This document shows positions 42,074-51,244 of a DNA stretch of 64,000 nucleotides, in pieces. Source of the DNA: Armatimonadota bacterium (lineage in GTDB: Bacteria > Armatimonadota > Fimbriimonadia > Fimbriimonadales > Fimbriimonadaceae); assembly GCA_018268375.1 (NCBI GenBank), contig JAFDWS010000001.1, positions 524,627 through 588,626 on the forward strand. The letters run 5' to 3'. The number at the start of each line of letters is the position of its first letter. The stretch's first letter is position 1. The notes beneath the pieces are model-generated. The model saw only the letters and a program-made list of their open reading frames with translations, ran no database searches and was not told the DNA's origin. The position numbers were made by a program, and so were the translations under genes.

Positions 42074-43558
42074 TCAATCCGGGACGCTAAACCGGAACGA
42101 GAACTCGTCGAACCGCACGCACCAGTTGACGCCCGACACGGGCCCGCTCGTTGAAACGCGGACACGAGCCTGTACGCGACGGTCGGAACCGCGGATGAAC
42201 GAACTTGGATCCTGGTCGACGTCTGCGTCGGAGAACTCGTATTGCGTGTGCATTGGGAACCGCCGCTCGGTCGAGGGGTCGTAGGAGTCGGAGCTCCAAT
42301 TGTAAAAGTCAACCTTCTGCTCGACTTGCCCCATGACATTGGCCAGCGAATATGCGTGTGACCCAACATTCCACACCAGTCCATTGGGCGCGGTGCCCCC
42401 GACCTCGAAGATCACGGGAGGCGTAGTGGAGTTCGGAACGACGAACTTGCAGACTTCGAGGTAGTCGCCATCGAGGTCAGCCAGACTTTGGGCGTCCCCG
42501 TTGTTCACCCGGCCGAGCTTCACCGTTAAATCGTCCGGAGCGCGGAAGTCGTCGTGGGTGGGCCAGAACAGGACTTTGCTCGTGATGTCCTGGGCGAAGA
42601 TAGCTCCGTTGTCAGCGATCTTCAACGGGGTCGCACTGCTGCCCGCTCCGCTGTAGTCGCATATGTCGGGCAATTCGTAGAGCTGGTCACCGGCAAACAG
42701 GAAGCCGTAGGAGCCGCCACCGTCGACGAAGAAGGTGCCGACTGCAGCGTCGCTCTCATTGAGGTCGGTCGGAATCATGGACGAGCCCAGTTGGCCCAAG
42801 GGGACAAGGCCGCCATCGCGATAAAGGTAACAGGCCATGTCCGAGCCCGCGAGGAGGACGTGACCGGAATCATTGATGTCGACCGCGCTTGGCTGCCGGG
42901 TTCCCCCAGCGTCGGGAATCCATTCATAGGCGCCGCTGCGGTAGATGAACGCGCCGATACCTTGCGCGACTCCGATGACCTCGTCCGCTTGGTTGAGCCC
43001 GGTCACGGCATAGCCGTTGGGAAGGTCTGTGACCACGCCTGCCTTGTTGACGAAGTACAGGAGGGGTCGTCGACCGATGAAGCACTGCGAGTCGTTGCTC
43101 GCAATGCCGGTGCAATAGATATTGTCCGACACTTCGAAGCTGGATCCGTCCGAGCCGTGGTAAGTGCAACTGAGCCCCTCGCCCCCTTCCCAGAGGGTCG
43201 AGCCACCGCGGGACATGTCGCAGATGTACGAGTAAGAGCCAAGGTAGTGGAACGAACTTCCGCTGAACGTTCCGCACTGGGTGCCGCCGACTTGGCCCGC
43301 CACCAGCCCGTCGTCGGCTACTCGCGCACCATAAGTATTGTCCCAGGGGGATCCGAGGTCAAAGGCAGTGAAGCCGTCGTACAAAAACGCCTGAGAACGC
43401 CCAGGAAAGTAGGTGCCTGTGAGCTTGCCACTGGTACTCATGTCCTTGGCCAGCGCGATGAAGCTGTCACGCACGAGGTGATAACGGGGCGCACCGAGAA
43501 CAATGGGGGGGAGGACGGCAACAGTCAAGAGCGTGCAACAGGTTCTCAGCAAAATCAT
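42074..43558 (-). CDS. Secreted HAF-repeat-like protein
   Basis: 494 residues with a signal peptide (MILLRTCCTLLTVAVLPPIVLGA). The mature chain has extracellular HAF-type repeats: DINDSGHVLLAGSDMACYLYRDGGLVPLGQLGSS, DLNESDAAVGTFFVDGGGSYGFLFAG and VTGLNQADEVIGVAQGIGAFIYRSG, each of the type N-x-x-G-x-V-x-G plus a short strand. The C-terminal ~120 residues (VIFEVGGTAPNGLVWNVGSHAYSL) are a separate beta domain. It probably folds as a beta-propeller on the cell surface. Role unknown. MPEDTMIL is also open upstream; the start at MILL gives the clean signal. Confidence 0.7.
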   Translation of the reverse strand: MILLRTCCTLLTVAVLPPIVLGAPRYHLVRDSFIALAKDMSTSGKLTGTYFPGRSQAFLYDGFTAFDLGSPWDNTYGARVADDGLVAGQVGGTQCGTFSGSSFHYLGSYSYICDMSRGGSTLWEGGEGLSCTYHGSDGSSFEVSDNIYCTGIASNDSQCFIGRRPLLYFVNKAGVVTDLPNGYAVTGLNQADEVIGVAQGIGAFIYRSGAYEWIPDAGGTRQPSAVDINDSGHVLLAGSDMACYLYRDGGLVPLGQLGSSMIPTDLNESDAAVGTFFVDGGGSYGFLFAGDQLYELPDICDYSGAGSSATPLKIADNGAIFAQDITSKVLFWPTHDDFRAPDDLTVKLGRVNNGDAQSLADLDGDYLEVCKFVVPNSTTPPVIFEVGGTAPNGLVWNVGSHAYSLANVMGQVEQKVDFYNWSSDSYDPSTERRFPMHTQYEFSDADVDQDPSSFIRGSDRRVQARVRVSTSGPVSGVNWCVRFDEFSFRFSVPD

Positions 43559-43674
43559 TGTGTCCTCAGGCAATCCGCGAGGGCTGAAACCATCTTACAC
43601 GGGTCGTGGACAAACCTGTCTTGATGAAAATGATGGTTCTTCGATAACTGCCCTCATTACCGTCAGGCGCAAAG

Positions 43675-43707
43675 ACGCCCCTGAGCAGGCTAGCTACTCA
43701 AGGGCGT
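43675..43707 (-). terminator. Terminator of the flagellar hook operon
   Basis: On the minus strand ACGCCCTTGAG (43707-43697) pairs with CTCAGGGGCGT (43685-43675) around an 11-base loop, with one mispaired position, followed by CTTTGCG. It lies 10 bp after the flgE stop. Confidence 0.75.
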
Positions 43708-43716
43708 TGATGATGC

Positions 43717-44973
43717 TTACCGCTTGATGTTGATCAAGTCTTGAAGCATCTCATCGACGGTCGTGACGACCTTCGTGTTGGCCTGGAAGCCGCGCTGCGT
43801 AATGATCAAATCGGTGAACTCGTTCGAGATGTCGATGTTCGACTGCTCGAGGAAGCCCGAGTTGACGTAGCCGCGGCCGCCGGTCCGGGGCGGGCCGATG
43901 ACCGGGATGCCAGAGTTGTCGGTAGCGCGCCAGACGTTGCTGCCGGTGCGCTCGAGGCCGTTCGCGTTCGGGAAGATCGCGAGGGCCATCTGGCCGAGCG
44001 GCCGGGTGAGGCCGTTCGTGTAGAGGCCGGTGATGATGCCGTCCGTGCCCACCGAGAATGAGGACAGCGAACCAGGAGCGAAGCCGTTCTGGTCGCTCAT
44101 CTGGATCTGCATCTCGCTCGCCCTCTGGAAGGTGTTCGTGAAGTCAAGGTTCACGGTGAACGCAGGAACGCCCGTCGTGCCGGGAGGCGTGATGGTCATC
44201 GAACCCGGAGAGCCTGACTGAAGGTTGCCGGTGGCGGGGTCGAACACAAGGGTGCCCGAGCCGGTGACGGTGTCGCCGCCGGAGGGAGTCAGCGACCAGT
44301 CCCATTCGTTCGGGTTCACCGCGCTTTCCGTGAGGGTGGCGGTGACGAGGTGCTCAGTGCCGAGGGTGTCGAAGACGCGCATCGTCATGGACGTGGACTG
44401 GGAGCCAGCCGTGTTGAAGGCGCGAGAGTCTAGGTTGCCTGCGATCGTCACGTCGGTCGTCACCTGGACCGCCGTGCGGGCACCGATCGGAATCTGCAGC
44501 GTGCTGGTCGGGCTGATCGGCTGGTTTGTGTCAATCATTCCCGTAGCCGGATCGGCCGTCCAACCGAGCATGCGCTCGCCTGTGGCCCGATGGACGATGT
44601 CTCCGTTAGCGTCGAGGTCGAACGCCCCGTCGCGCGAGTAGTTGATGCCGGATCCGGTGCTCAGGACGAAAAAGCCGTTGCCCTGGATGGCGAAGTCAGT
44701 CGGGCGGTTGGTCGCGTTGAGCGACCCCTGCTCGTTGTTGACGTCCGAGCCCGCCACCATCACGCCGAGACCAAACTGGATGGGGTTTGTACCACCGTGT
44801 TCGGACGTCGGCCGGCTGGCGCCTCTGACCGTCTGGGCCAGCATGTCCTGGAAAGTCACGCGGCTGCCCTTATAGGCGGTCGTGTTGACGTTGGCCAGGT
44901 TGTTACCAATGATGTTCATCCTGGTCTGCTGGGCTTTGATGCTGGCGACGCCAGCTAGCATGGCTTGTAGCAT
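43717..44973 (-). CDS. flgE: Flagellar hook protein FlgE
   Basis: 418 residues. Forms the flagellar hook outside the cell. N-terminal D0 helix with the rod/hook signature MLQAMLAGVASIKAQQTRMNIIGNNLANVNTTAYKGSRVTFQDML, then NGFFVLSTGSGINYSRDGAFDLDANGDIVHRATGERMLGW (the FlgE beta part), a variable D2 region with GDTVTGSGTLVFDPATGNLQSG, and the C-terminal D0 GFLEQSNIDISNEFTDLIITQRGFQANTKVVTTVDEML. AGGAAACAAC precedes ATG at 44973; the frame is open further upstream. Last gene of the hook operon; a 151-bp spacer separates it from the TIGR02530-like gene. Confidence 0.95.
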   Translation of the reverse strand: MLQAMLAGVASIKAQQTRMNIIGNNLANVNTTAYKGSRVTFQDMLAQTVRGASRPTSEHGGTNPIQFGLGVMVAGSDVNNEQGSLNATNRPTDFAIQGNGFFVLSTGSGINYSRDGAFDLDANGDIVHRATGERMLGWTADPATGMIDTNQPISPTSTLQIPIGARTAVQVTTDVTIAGNLDSRAFNTAGSQSTSMTMRVFDTLGTEHLVTATLTESAVNPNEWDWSLTPSGGDTVTGSGTLVFDPATGNLQSGSPGSMTITPPGTTGVPAFTVNLDFTNTFQRASEMQIQMSDQNGFAPGSLSSFSVGTDGIITGLYTNGLTRPLGQMALAIFPNANGLERTGSNVWRATDNSGIPVIGPPRTGGRGYVNSGFLEQSNIDISNEFTDLIITQRGFQANTKVVTTVDEMLQDLINIKR

Positions 44974-45124
44974 GTTGTTTCCTGTTCGCTTTTGTGCCGC
45001 TTGCGCGGCGGGTCGGACGGGAAAGCCATGCCGAGGCTTGTCGAGCCTGGGCCAACCTCCGTGCCGAATCGGCACGGGCCGGATGTTCTTGCTTTCTCGT
45101 CGGTCGGGTCAGTGCGCGGTGCCG

Positions 45125-45490
45125 CTAAGCGATCACCGCGCTGTCAATGTTCGTGAACACGTTCTCCTTCAGCCGGTCTTTGTCCACCGCGGTGATGACC
45201 GTGCGGTTGCGGACGCTGACCACGAGGGCCACGTCGTCGACCATCACGAGCGTTTCCTTGGAGCCCTTTTGGGCAGCCTTGTCGACGCTGTTCATCACCC
45301 GTTCCCAGGCGCTCTGGTCGAGCTGAATGTCCCGGCTCTGCAGCCGGGTCTTCGCATGTGCGCTCACCTTCAGACGGTCCGACAGAACGGCGTCGAAATC
45401 GACGCCACCACGGTCGGCCTGCGGCGGTCGCGGAGCATCGATCCTCGACTGGAGGAGCTGCTGAACCTGCGTGTTCTGGATCTGGCTCAT
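45125..45490 (-). CDS. Flagellar operon protein (TIGR02530-like)
   Basis: 121 residues. The pattern VDFDAVLSDRLKVSAHAKTRLQSRDIQLDQSAWERVMNSVDKAAQKGSKETLVMVDDVALVVSVRNRTVITAVDKDRLKENVFTNIDSAVI matches the small protein that sits between flgD and flgE in many hook operons; the conserved core is SAHAxxRLxxR...VxNxTVITA. Role in hook assembly is not established. It lies 4 bp from flgD. Confidence 0.85.
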   Translation of the reverse strand: MSQIQNTQVQQLLQSRIDAPRPPQADRGGVDFDAVLSDRLKVSAHAKTRLQSRDIQLDQSAWERVMNSVDKAAQKGSKETLVMVDDVALVVSVRNRTVITAVDKDRLKENVFTNIDSAVIA

Positions 45491-45494
45491 GGCA

Positions 45495-45908
45495 CTATCT
45501 CAAGATCTCGCGGATGTTCGCGAGCTTCACGTCGACGAACACGCCGGTGTTGTCGTCTTTGACCGTCATGATCCGCTCGCCGTCCTTGATGCTCACCTTC
45601 TGCACCACGCCCGTCACTAGCGAGTTCTCGCCGCTTTCGGTGAGCGTCCGCACAGCAGTCACCGTGTGGCCGATCATCGAGGCCGCCTGGCCAAGTTCGA
45701 GGGAGTCCTGCATCTTCTGCAGGCCCTGAACTTGGCCGAGCTGCGCCATCTGGGCGAAGAAGTCGCGGTCGTTCATCGGCTCCAGAGGGTTCTGGTTGGC
45801 CAACTGGACCGTGAGCAATCGCATGAACGTGTTCATGTCAAGGTCGCTCTTGGACTGGGTCACAGTCCCGTAAGCGCCGTTGTTCGTGATTCCATCGATG
45901 GGGTTCAT
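45495..45908 (-). CDS. flgD: Flagellar hook assembly scaffolding protein FlgD
   Basis: 137 residues, a short FlgD with only the N-terminal scaffold and a trimmed core. Signature DMNTFMRLLTVQLANQNPLEPMNDRDFFAQMAQLGQVQGLQKM is the FlgD N-terminal motif; MIGHTVTA and VTGVVQKVSIKDGERIM follow. FlgD caps the growing hook and is lost when filament proteins take over. It lies 9 bp after fliK and 4 bp before the next gene. Confidence 0.93.
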   Translation of the reverse strand: MNPIDGITNNGAYGTVTQSKSDLDMNTFMRLLTVQLANQNPLEPMNDRDFFAQMAQLGQVQGLQKMQDSLELGQAASMIGHTVTAVRTLTESGENSLVTGVVQKVSIKDGERIMTVKDDNTGVFVDVKLANIREILR

Positions 45909-45917
45909 GGTTTGCTC

Positions 45918-47846
45918 CTAGGCGAGATAGTCGACCGCTCCCGTCGGCACAGGCCGATTGCCAGCGGCCCCATTGCTGGGTGCCGGTTGGGCTGAGAGCC
46001 TGAGGTTCGCGGAACGTTGAGCCTCAGTAAAGTCAGCGCGGTTGCCCGACGCGTTCCCTTGGCTCTGGGCGTCCTGGCCCACTTGGAAGGAGTTGAGGCT
46101 CAAGCCTCGGCTTTCCACATTCTTGACCAGGTCGGCGCGGTTCAATTCAAGAGCAGCCCTGACATCGTCGTGGCTGGCCTTGATCGACGTGTCGATCTTC
46201 GTCCCGAAATTCCGCACGGTCAAGGTGATCGTGCCGAGGTCGTCGGGGTTGAGCTTGATCTTCACGCTGCCATTGCGGTGAGCGTTCGCCATCGTCTCGA
46301 TCCGGTCGACGATCTGCTGGCGAATGGAATCGACCACCTGCTTCGGCAACACGGTCGGACGAGGGACAGATGTCACGTTGCCCGTGACCGGCGCCTTCGA
46401 TGCCGCTGCGACCGAATCGGTCGAGGCGTTGGACTCTTTACGGTCCTTGGTCTCAAGGAGCTCATCGAGGTCAGCCGGCTTAAGGACGGGACCGATTGGC
46501 GACGGTCTTCCGTTGTTTCCGATAGGCTGCGGGACAACCTTGTTGTCGTTTCCGACTCCAGCGGTCGCATCGGGCTTTTCGGGCTTTGGCGTCGGCTGGA
46601 CTGCAGTGGCCGCAGTACCGGTTGCCAGAGCTTCAGTTCCGTTGCCAGACTGGTCGACTCCAGAAACGGGCGCGTTCCCCACTGCCTTCTTGTTAAAAAG
46701 GGTGTCGGTGACGATCCCTTGGACAAGCAGCTTGGGAGTGCTCGCATCGACGGGCATAGGCACGTTCGACGGCTGGATCGGCGGCTTGGGCACGGGGGAC
46801 GGGGCGACCTCGAAGGAACCGGCGACCGGCTTTCCAAGGGGTTGGGGGGCGACAAGAGCCTCCATTGTCCCTGCGCTTGCCTGAACATCCATCTGACTCA
46901 GCCCGAGCCACTTGACGATCGAATAGTCGAACGTCTTGCCGGCTGACTGAATCTCGCCCTTGACGTTGATATGCACCTGAGGTGCTGGCGTCTCGCCGCC
47001 AACTGTGGGGTTCGGGACGACGTTCGTCATCGTCGGATTCGGAACGATGATCGGCTGGGGATCGCTCGCGGCTGTGCCTTTGGGCGATGGCACGGCGGGC
47101 GTGCCTCCGATTGGATCTGGGAGTTGGATGGGCTGGGGCACGGACCCCGCCGTTCCGAGTTTCCAGATCCTAAAGGGCGCCTTCGTCCCCGTTCCGGGAA
47201 GTTCGATGGGCTGGGGAACCTCCTGTGCCGTGCCGACCGTTTTGATCCCGAACGGCGACTGGGTGCCGGGGCCAGGAACATCAATCGGCTGCGGCATCGG
47301 CGGCACCGGAGTCGGTGCTGGCCTGCGCATGTCGATCAATTGGGCGGCAGGCAGCGGGTTCGCAGCCGTTCGGATGAGGTTGGAAAGCAAGTCCTTGACG
47401 GTCTTGGGCATGTCGCTGGCCTGGACGGCCTGCACGAACGCACCTGAAACACCATCGAGCGGCGTCGAGGCCGGCTGGGGGACGGAGATCCCGAAGGCGG
47501 CCAAGAGCGGCACAATACTGTCCTGGGTCAAGGGAAGCTTGACGTCTTCGAGTGAGGACTCGAGCTTGGCGTCGCCCAGCTTTGCTGAGAACGACGCGGT
47601 CTCGGCGTTATCGCCTTGTGGGGCGAGCAGCGCTCTCAAGAGGTCCAGCAGGTTCTTCGGGTTCTTCGGCCCCGAGGCCACTTCCACTTGAGACTGCGAC
47701 GTTGCTGTCGCCGAACCCGGCGGTGCCTTGTCCGTCGGCATCGGTGGGCCGCCCGCCACAGTAGGTTGTGGCCGCAGCCCGAATCCGGTTCCTCCGAACG
47801 CATCGCCACCTGGAACGGGCCTGGCGGTGATTTGTAGGATGTCCAT
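45918..47846 (-). CDS. fliK: Flagellar hook-length control protein FliK
   Basis: 642 residues. FliK is the secreted molecular ruler that measures the hook. The C-terminal domain (about residues 490-600) carries VKIKLNPDDLGTITLTVRNFGTKIDTSIKASHDDVRAALELNRADLVKNVESRGLSLNSFQV, the Flg_hook domain with the L-x-P-x-x-L-G core. The long middle part is a Pro/Gly-rich ruler region with about four ~30-residue repeats built on VPQPIxLPxxGT. Start ATG at 47846 has AGGAGC just upstream. First gene of the operon fliK-flgD-TIGR02530-flgE, behind a sigma-28-like promoter. Confidence 0.9.
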   Translation of the reverse strand: MDILQITARPVPGGDAFGGTGFGLRPQPTVAGGPPMPTDKAPPGSATATSQSQVEVASGPKNPKNLLDLLRALLAPQGDNAETASFSAKLGDAKLESSLEDVKLPLTQDSIVPLLAAFGISVPQPASTPLDGVSGAFVQAVQASDMPKTVKDLLSNLIRTAANPLPAAQLIDMRRPAPTPVPPMPQPIDVPGPGTQSPFGIKTVGTAQEVPQPIELPGTGTKAPFRIWKLGTAGSVPQPIQLPDPIGGTPAVPSPKGTAASDPQPIIVPNPTMTNVVPNPTVGGETPAPQVHINVKGEIQSAGKTFDYSIVKWLGLSQMDVQASAGTMEALVAPQPLGKPVAGSFEVAPSPVPKPPIQPSNVPMPVDASTPKLLVQGIVTDTLFNKKAVGNAPVSGVDQSGNGTEALATGTAATAVQPTPKPEKPDATAGVGNDNKVVPQPIGNNGRPSPIGPVLKPADLDELLETKDRKESNASTDSVAAASKAPVTGNVTSVPRPTVLPKQVVDSIRQQIVDRIETMANAHRNGSVKIKLNPDDLGTITLTVRNFGTKIDTSIKASHDDVRAALELNRADLVKNVESRGLSLNSFQVGQDAQSQGNASGNRADFTEAQRSANLRLSAQPAPSNGAAGNRPVPTGAVDYLA

Positions 47847-47879
47847 ATCGGCTCCTGGGAGACAGGCTCCCGAATGGAA

Positions 47880-47907
47880 TCATCGGCAAGGGACACCGGC
47901 AAATTTA
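47880..47907 (-). promoter_or_regulatory. Possible sigma-28 (FliA) promoter of the hook operon
   Basis: On the minus strand TAAATTT at the -35 position (47907-47901) is followed by GCCGATGA (47887-47880); the consensus is TAAAGTTT-N11-GCCGATAA. The gap is one base longer than consensus. Transcription would start about 27 bp before the fliK ATG at 47846. Confidence 0.45.
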
Positions 47908-48083
47908 GCGGCCAGGACGCTTATCCTTCTTTGTTTCTCGGCATCTGTCATACTCCCGGTGATTCCAGCGGTTGCGCGCGTCCCGCTGGGAAGGTCGAGA
48001 AGCGCTGTGCACTATAAGCCCGTCCGACCTTGAACGACGCCGCCGCCCCGTGGGGCGACATCATTTTTTGGGCGTTCGCCGAA

Positions 48084-51000
48084 ATGGCAAGAATTAAGAA
48101 GACAACAACCGAAGAGACACCGGCCGCAAAGACACGAAAGACTGCGGCAACCCCGGCCAAGAAGGCTGGCACAACGAAATCCAAGGCACCTGAGAAAGAG
48201 CCGGTCACTCCGATTTCCGAACCCAAGCCCCGTCGCAAGACCCTTTTTGAGGAAGTGCAGGAGGAGAAAGCGACCAAGCCGTCGGCTAGGGCCCGCAAAC
48301 CAGCTGAAAAGCAGGCGGCAGAAGATAAGCCGCAAGCGGCGGTCGAAGCAGCTAAGCCAACGCGCCGGACCAAGGCGGCAGCTCCTGTCGAGAAGGCTGA
48401 AACCAAAACCGTCGCTCCCAAGGCGAGTTCACCAAAACCGGCAAGGCAGCAAAGAAAACCGGCTACTACAAGGGTAGGGGACGAAGACCACTTGGGCTCG
48501 ATGGACGCCTTGCCGGTTCCGAAGTGGCGGAAGAGCGAGCGGGCCGCCGTGGCCCCAGCTTTACAGCCAGAGGAAGCGCCCTCCCCAGACCTTGCTCCAC
48601 GACGGTCCAAGACCCGCAAGCGAAAGGATCGCAAGGGCATTGAGATCACCGCTGAGGCCGCCGTCGCGCCTGCGCCCGCAAGGACTCGCGAACGGAGGGA
48701 GCACCGCGAACAAAGGCCGTCCAGGCCGGAGCCCGTAACGCGACAGGAGACTCCGATGCCGGAGACGCCTGTCCGGCAGCCGGTCTCCATCCCCGACACG
48801 GCAGGACAGGTCGCGCTCCACAACGGGCTCCCGACACTCTTTAAGGACCAAAAGGCGATCCCTCCGTTGTTCTTCTTCGCTTCGGCGGAAGACGAGGGGC
48901 ATCTTGCGACTGTCTTGGAAGAGGCACGGCTCGCTTCCGAGAGCGGCGTCCATGTCTTTTCGTTCCTCGTCGAGCTCGAGGTCGACAGCGAGCGCGTCAG
49001 CGAGGCAGTCGCCTTCGCGGGCTACATGATCAAGCAGTTTTCGCAGGTCGACCCTGAGGCACAGTTCATCGTGCGGACGGTCATCGTGGCCCCGCCCGGC
49101 TGGGAGCAGAACTACAGGAAGGCAGCGTTCATTGGAGAGGACGGGGACCTCGCCGAGCCAAGCCTTTGCGACGAGGAGTTCTGGGCCGACGCCGAAAACT
49201 GCCTTTCCGAATTCGTTCGCAAGGTCCGTATGCTGGACAAGCAGCGACAGGTCTTGGGGATGCATATTGAGCGCGGCGAATGGTTCCTCGCCGAGGCCAC
49301 GGGCTACGACACGTCTGAGGCCGCTGCGCTGAAGTTTCGGCAGTGGCTCCAGCACCGGTACCGCAACGACGTCGTCACACTGCGGGCCGCTTGGTTCGAC
49401 GGCAACGTGGACTTTGCCAGCGTCGGCGTCCCCGAGTACCGCGAGATGCGCCAATCCGGCGTGGGATTCGTCCGCACCGACCGCAAGGCGCGACGTTGGG
49501 TCGACTATCATTTGTTCCTCAGCGACGCCGCTTGCGAAAGGATCGTGGCGCTGGCTTACGCGGCCAAGCAGGCGAGCGAAGGTCACTTCCTGGTGGGAGT
49601 GAGCTACGGCTACACCTTTGAGTGGTCTCATCCGGCCAGCGGGCACCTTTCGCTCGGCAAGCTCCTTCGCTGCCCTGACATCGATTACATCGGTGGGCCG
49701 CCGAGCTATAAGAACCGTGAGCCCGGGGGTGCCGCGCCCTTCCCCGCTCCCGTCGACAGTTTTGCCCTCAACGGCAAGCTCTATATCAGCGAAGAGGATT
49801 TCAAGACGCCGATCAGCGGACAGCGCGAACCAGACGACTTCAACCCCGTGATGAAGACTCCCCAAGCCTTGGGGAACGTTCACTGGAGAGGCGCGGGCGC
49901 TGCGCTCGCCCACATGGCGGGCACTTGCTGGATGGACACCTGGGGCAACGGATGGCTCAATTCACGAGGCATTTGGAACCGGGCGATGGCGATCCAGCGA
50001 TCCATGTCGTGGCGGCAAGCGGTCAAGCCCGTCGATCCGGACGTGGCGGTCTTTGTCGACGAGCGGTCGCTTGCGTATCTTGTCGATAAGCACGCCTTTG
50101 AAAACCTGGTGCAGAACGTCCGAGAATCGGTGCTGCGGTCGGGCCTTTCTGTAGGCTTCTACCTGCTGAGCGACCTCGCCCACCGTGAGAACTTCCCCGA
50201 GTGCAAGCTCCATGTGTTCGTTAACGCCTGGGACATCCGCCCGGAAGTCAGGAGCGCGATCAAAGCCCGTCTCCAAAAGGACGGCAAAGTCTTGCTCTGG
50301 CTGTATTGCGCAGGGCTCTTCGAAGGCGGGCGCGACAGCCTTGAGCGCGTGCGCGAGGTCACCGGCATCGCCCTTCGGCCGCAACCTTTCTACAGCAAAC
50401 CGGGCACGACGATCCTGAACTGGCGCGACCCGCTTTGCGCCAACCTACCCGAACAGGCTTTGAGCAAGGGCGGCCAGTTAGATCCGAGCTACTTTGCGAT
50501 TCCTGAGGACGGCAGCGTCCTTGGCGAGTACTCACAGACGGGCCTCCCCAGCTACGTGGTGCGGAAGTTCTCGGGCGAGGGCAGCGGGTCTTGGCACTCA
50601 GTGTTCCTTGGCGAGCCCGTGGTGACACCAGGTCTCTTCCGGTCCCTCGCACAACTCGGCGGAGCCCACGTCTGGAGCTTCCAGAACGACGTCGTACACG
50701 TCAAGCCGCCGTTCCTGACCATTCACTGCACCGGCACCGGCCCGCGCACGATCGCGCTGCCCGACAAGTGGCACGCTTACAGCGTGAGCGAGGACGAGTG
50801 GGCCGTCACTGAAGGCAACAGCTTGCGCTTCCAGGGTTTGGACGGCGCGTCGCACTCCTTCCTGGTCGGCACGAGGGCCGAGCTAGAAGCGATCATCGCG
50901 CAAGACCCGCAAGAGGTCCTGCGAGAGATCCGCCTCGAGCCGCGGACGGACAACACGCTGCACTGGGACATGATCAATTTCGAAGTCCCGATCATGAAAC

Positions 51001-51239
51001 TCGACGAATGGGTCGAGGAAAGCTGGAGCGAAGAACTCGCGGACGACCTGCTTCTGAAGCCCTCGATGTTGGAAGTTGCCGATGAGAACGCGATCGAGGA
51101 GGAGCCTCAGCGTAGCCGTGGCAGAAGAAGGCGCCGAGGGCGTCGCGGCAGCGAGGAGACAGCGAGGCCGCGGCGTGAAGGGGCAGACCGGCAAGCGGAC
51201 GAGATGGCCATCAACGTGATGTTCCGCAAGAGGGACTGA
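48084..51239 (+). CDS. GH42-like protein with long Ala/Lys/Pro-rich basic tail
   Basis: 1051 residues from MARIKKTTTEETPAAK; the upstream frame is open to 48030. Residues ~1-230 are disordered, basic and histone-H1-like (ATPAKKAGTTKSKAPEKEP, RKPAEKQAAEDKP, KSERAA, RTRERREHREQRPSRP). The core (about 250-980) is a beta-galactosidase-like TIM barrel: VLGMHIERGEWFLAEATGYDTSEAAALKFRQWLQHRY, FVRTDRKARRWVDYHLFLSD, YIGGPPSYKNREPGG, MAGTCWMDTWGNGWL, VDPDVAVFVDERSLAYL and VFVNAWDIRPEVRSAIKARLQKDGKVLLWLY, in the style of GH42 trimerisation-like domains. The C-terminus has RGRRRRRGRRG. No signal peptide, so it should be cytosolic. 5 bp before era. Confidence 0.8.
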   Translation: MARIKKTTTEETPAAKTRKTAATPAKKAGTTKSKAPEKEPVTPISEPKPRRKTLFEEVQEEKATKPSARARKPAEKQAAEDKPQAAVEAAKPTRRTKAAAPVEKAETKTVAPKASSPKPARQQRKPATTRVGDEDHLGSMDALPVPKWRKSERAAVAPALQPEEAPSPDLAPRRSKTRKRKDRKGIEITAEAAVAPAPARTRERREHREQRPSRPEPVTRQETPMPETPVRQPVSIPDTAGQVALHNGLPTLFKDQKAIPPLFFFASAEDEGHLATVLEEARLASESGVHVFSFLVELEVDSERVSEAVAFAGYMIKQFSQVDPEAQFIVRTVIVAPPGWEQNYRKAAFIGEDGDLAEPSLCDEEFWADAENCLSEFVRKVRMLDKQRQVLGMHIERGEWFLAEATGYDTSEAAALKFRQWLQHRYRNDVVTLRAAWFDGNVDFASVGVPEYREMRQSGVGFVRTDRKARRWVDYHLFLSDAACERIVALAYAAKQASEGHFLVGVSYGYTFEWSHPASGHLSLGKLLRCPDIDYIGGPPSYKNREPGGAAPFPAPVDSFALNGKLYISEEDFKTPISGQREPDDFNPVMKTPQALGNVHWRGAGAALAHMAGTCWMDTWGNGWLNSRGIWNRAMAIQRSMSWRQAVKPVDPDVAVFVDERSLAYLVDKHAFENLVQNVRESVLRSGLSVGFYLLSDLAHRENFPECKLHVFVNAWDIRPEVRSAIKARLQKDGKVLLWLYCAGLFEGGRDSLERVREVTGIALRPQPFYSKPGTTILNWRDPLCANLPEQALSKGGQLDPSYFAIPEDGSVLGEYSQTGLPSYVVRKFSGEGSGSWHSVFLGEPVVTPGLFRSLAQLGGAHVWSFQNDVVHVKPPFLTIHCTGTGPRTIALPDKWHAYSVSEDEWAVTEGNSLRFQGLDGASHSFLVGTRAELEAIIAQDPQEVLREIRLEPRTDNTLHWDMINFEVPIMKLDEWVEESWSEELADDLLLKPSMLEVADENAIEEEPQRSRGRRRRRGRRGSEETARPRREGADRQADEMAINVMFRKRD

Positions 51240-51244
51240 AGAGG

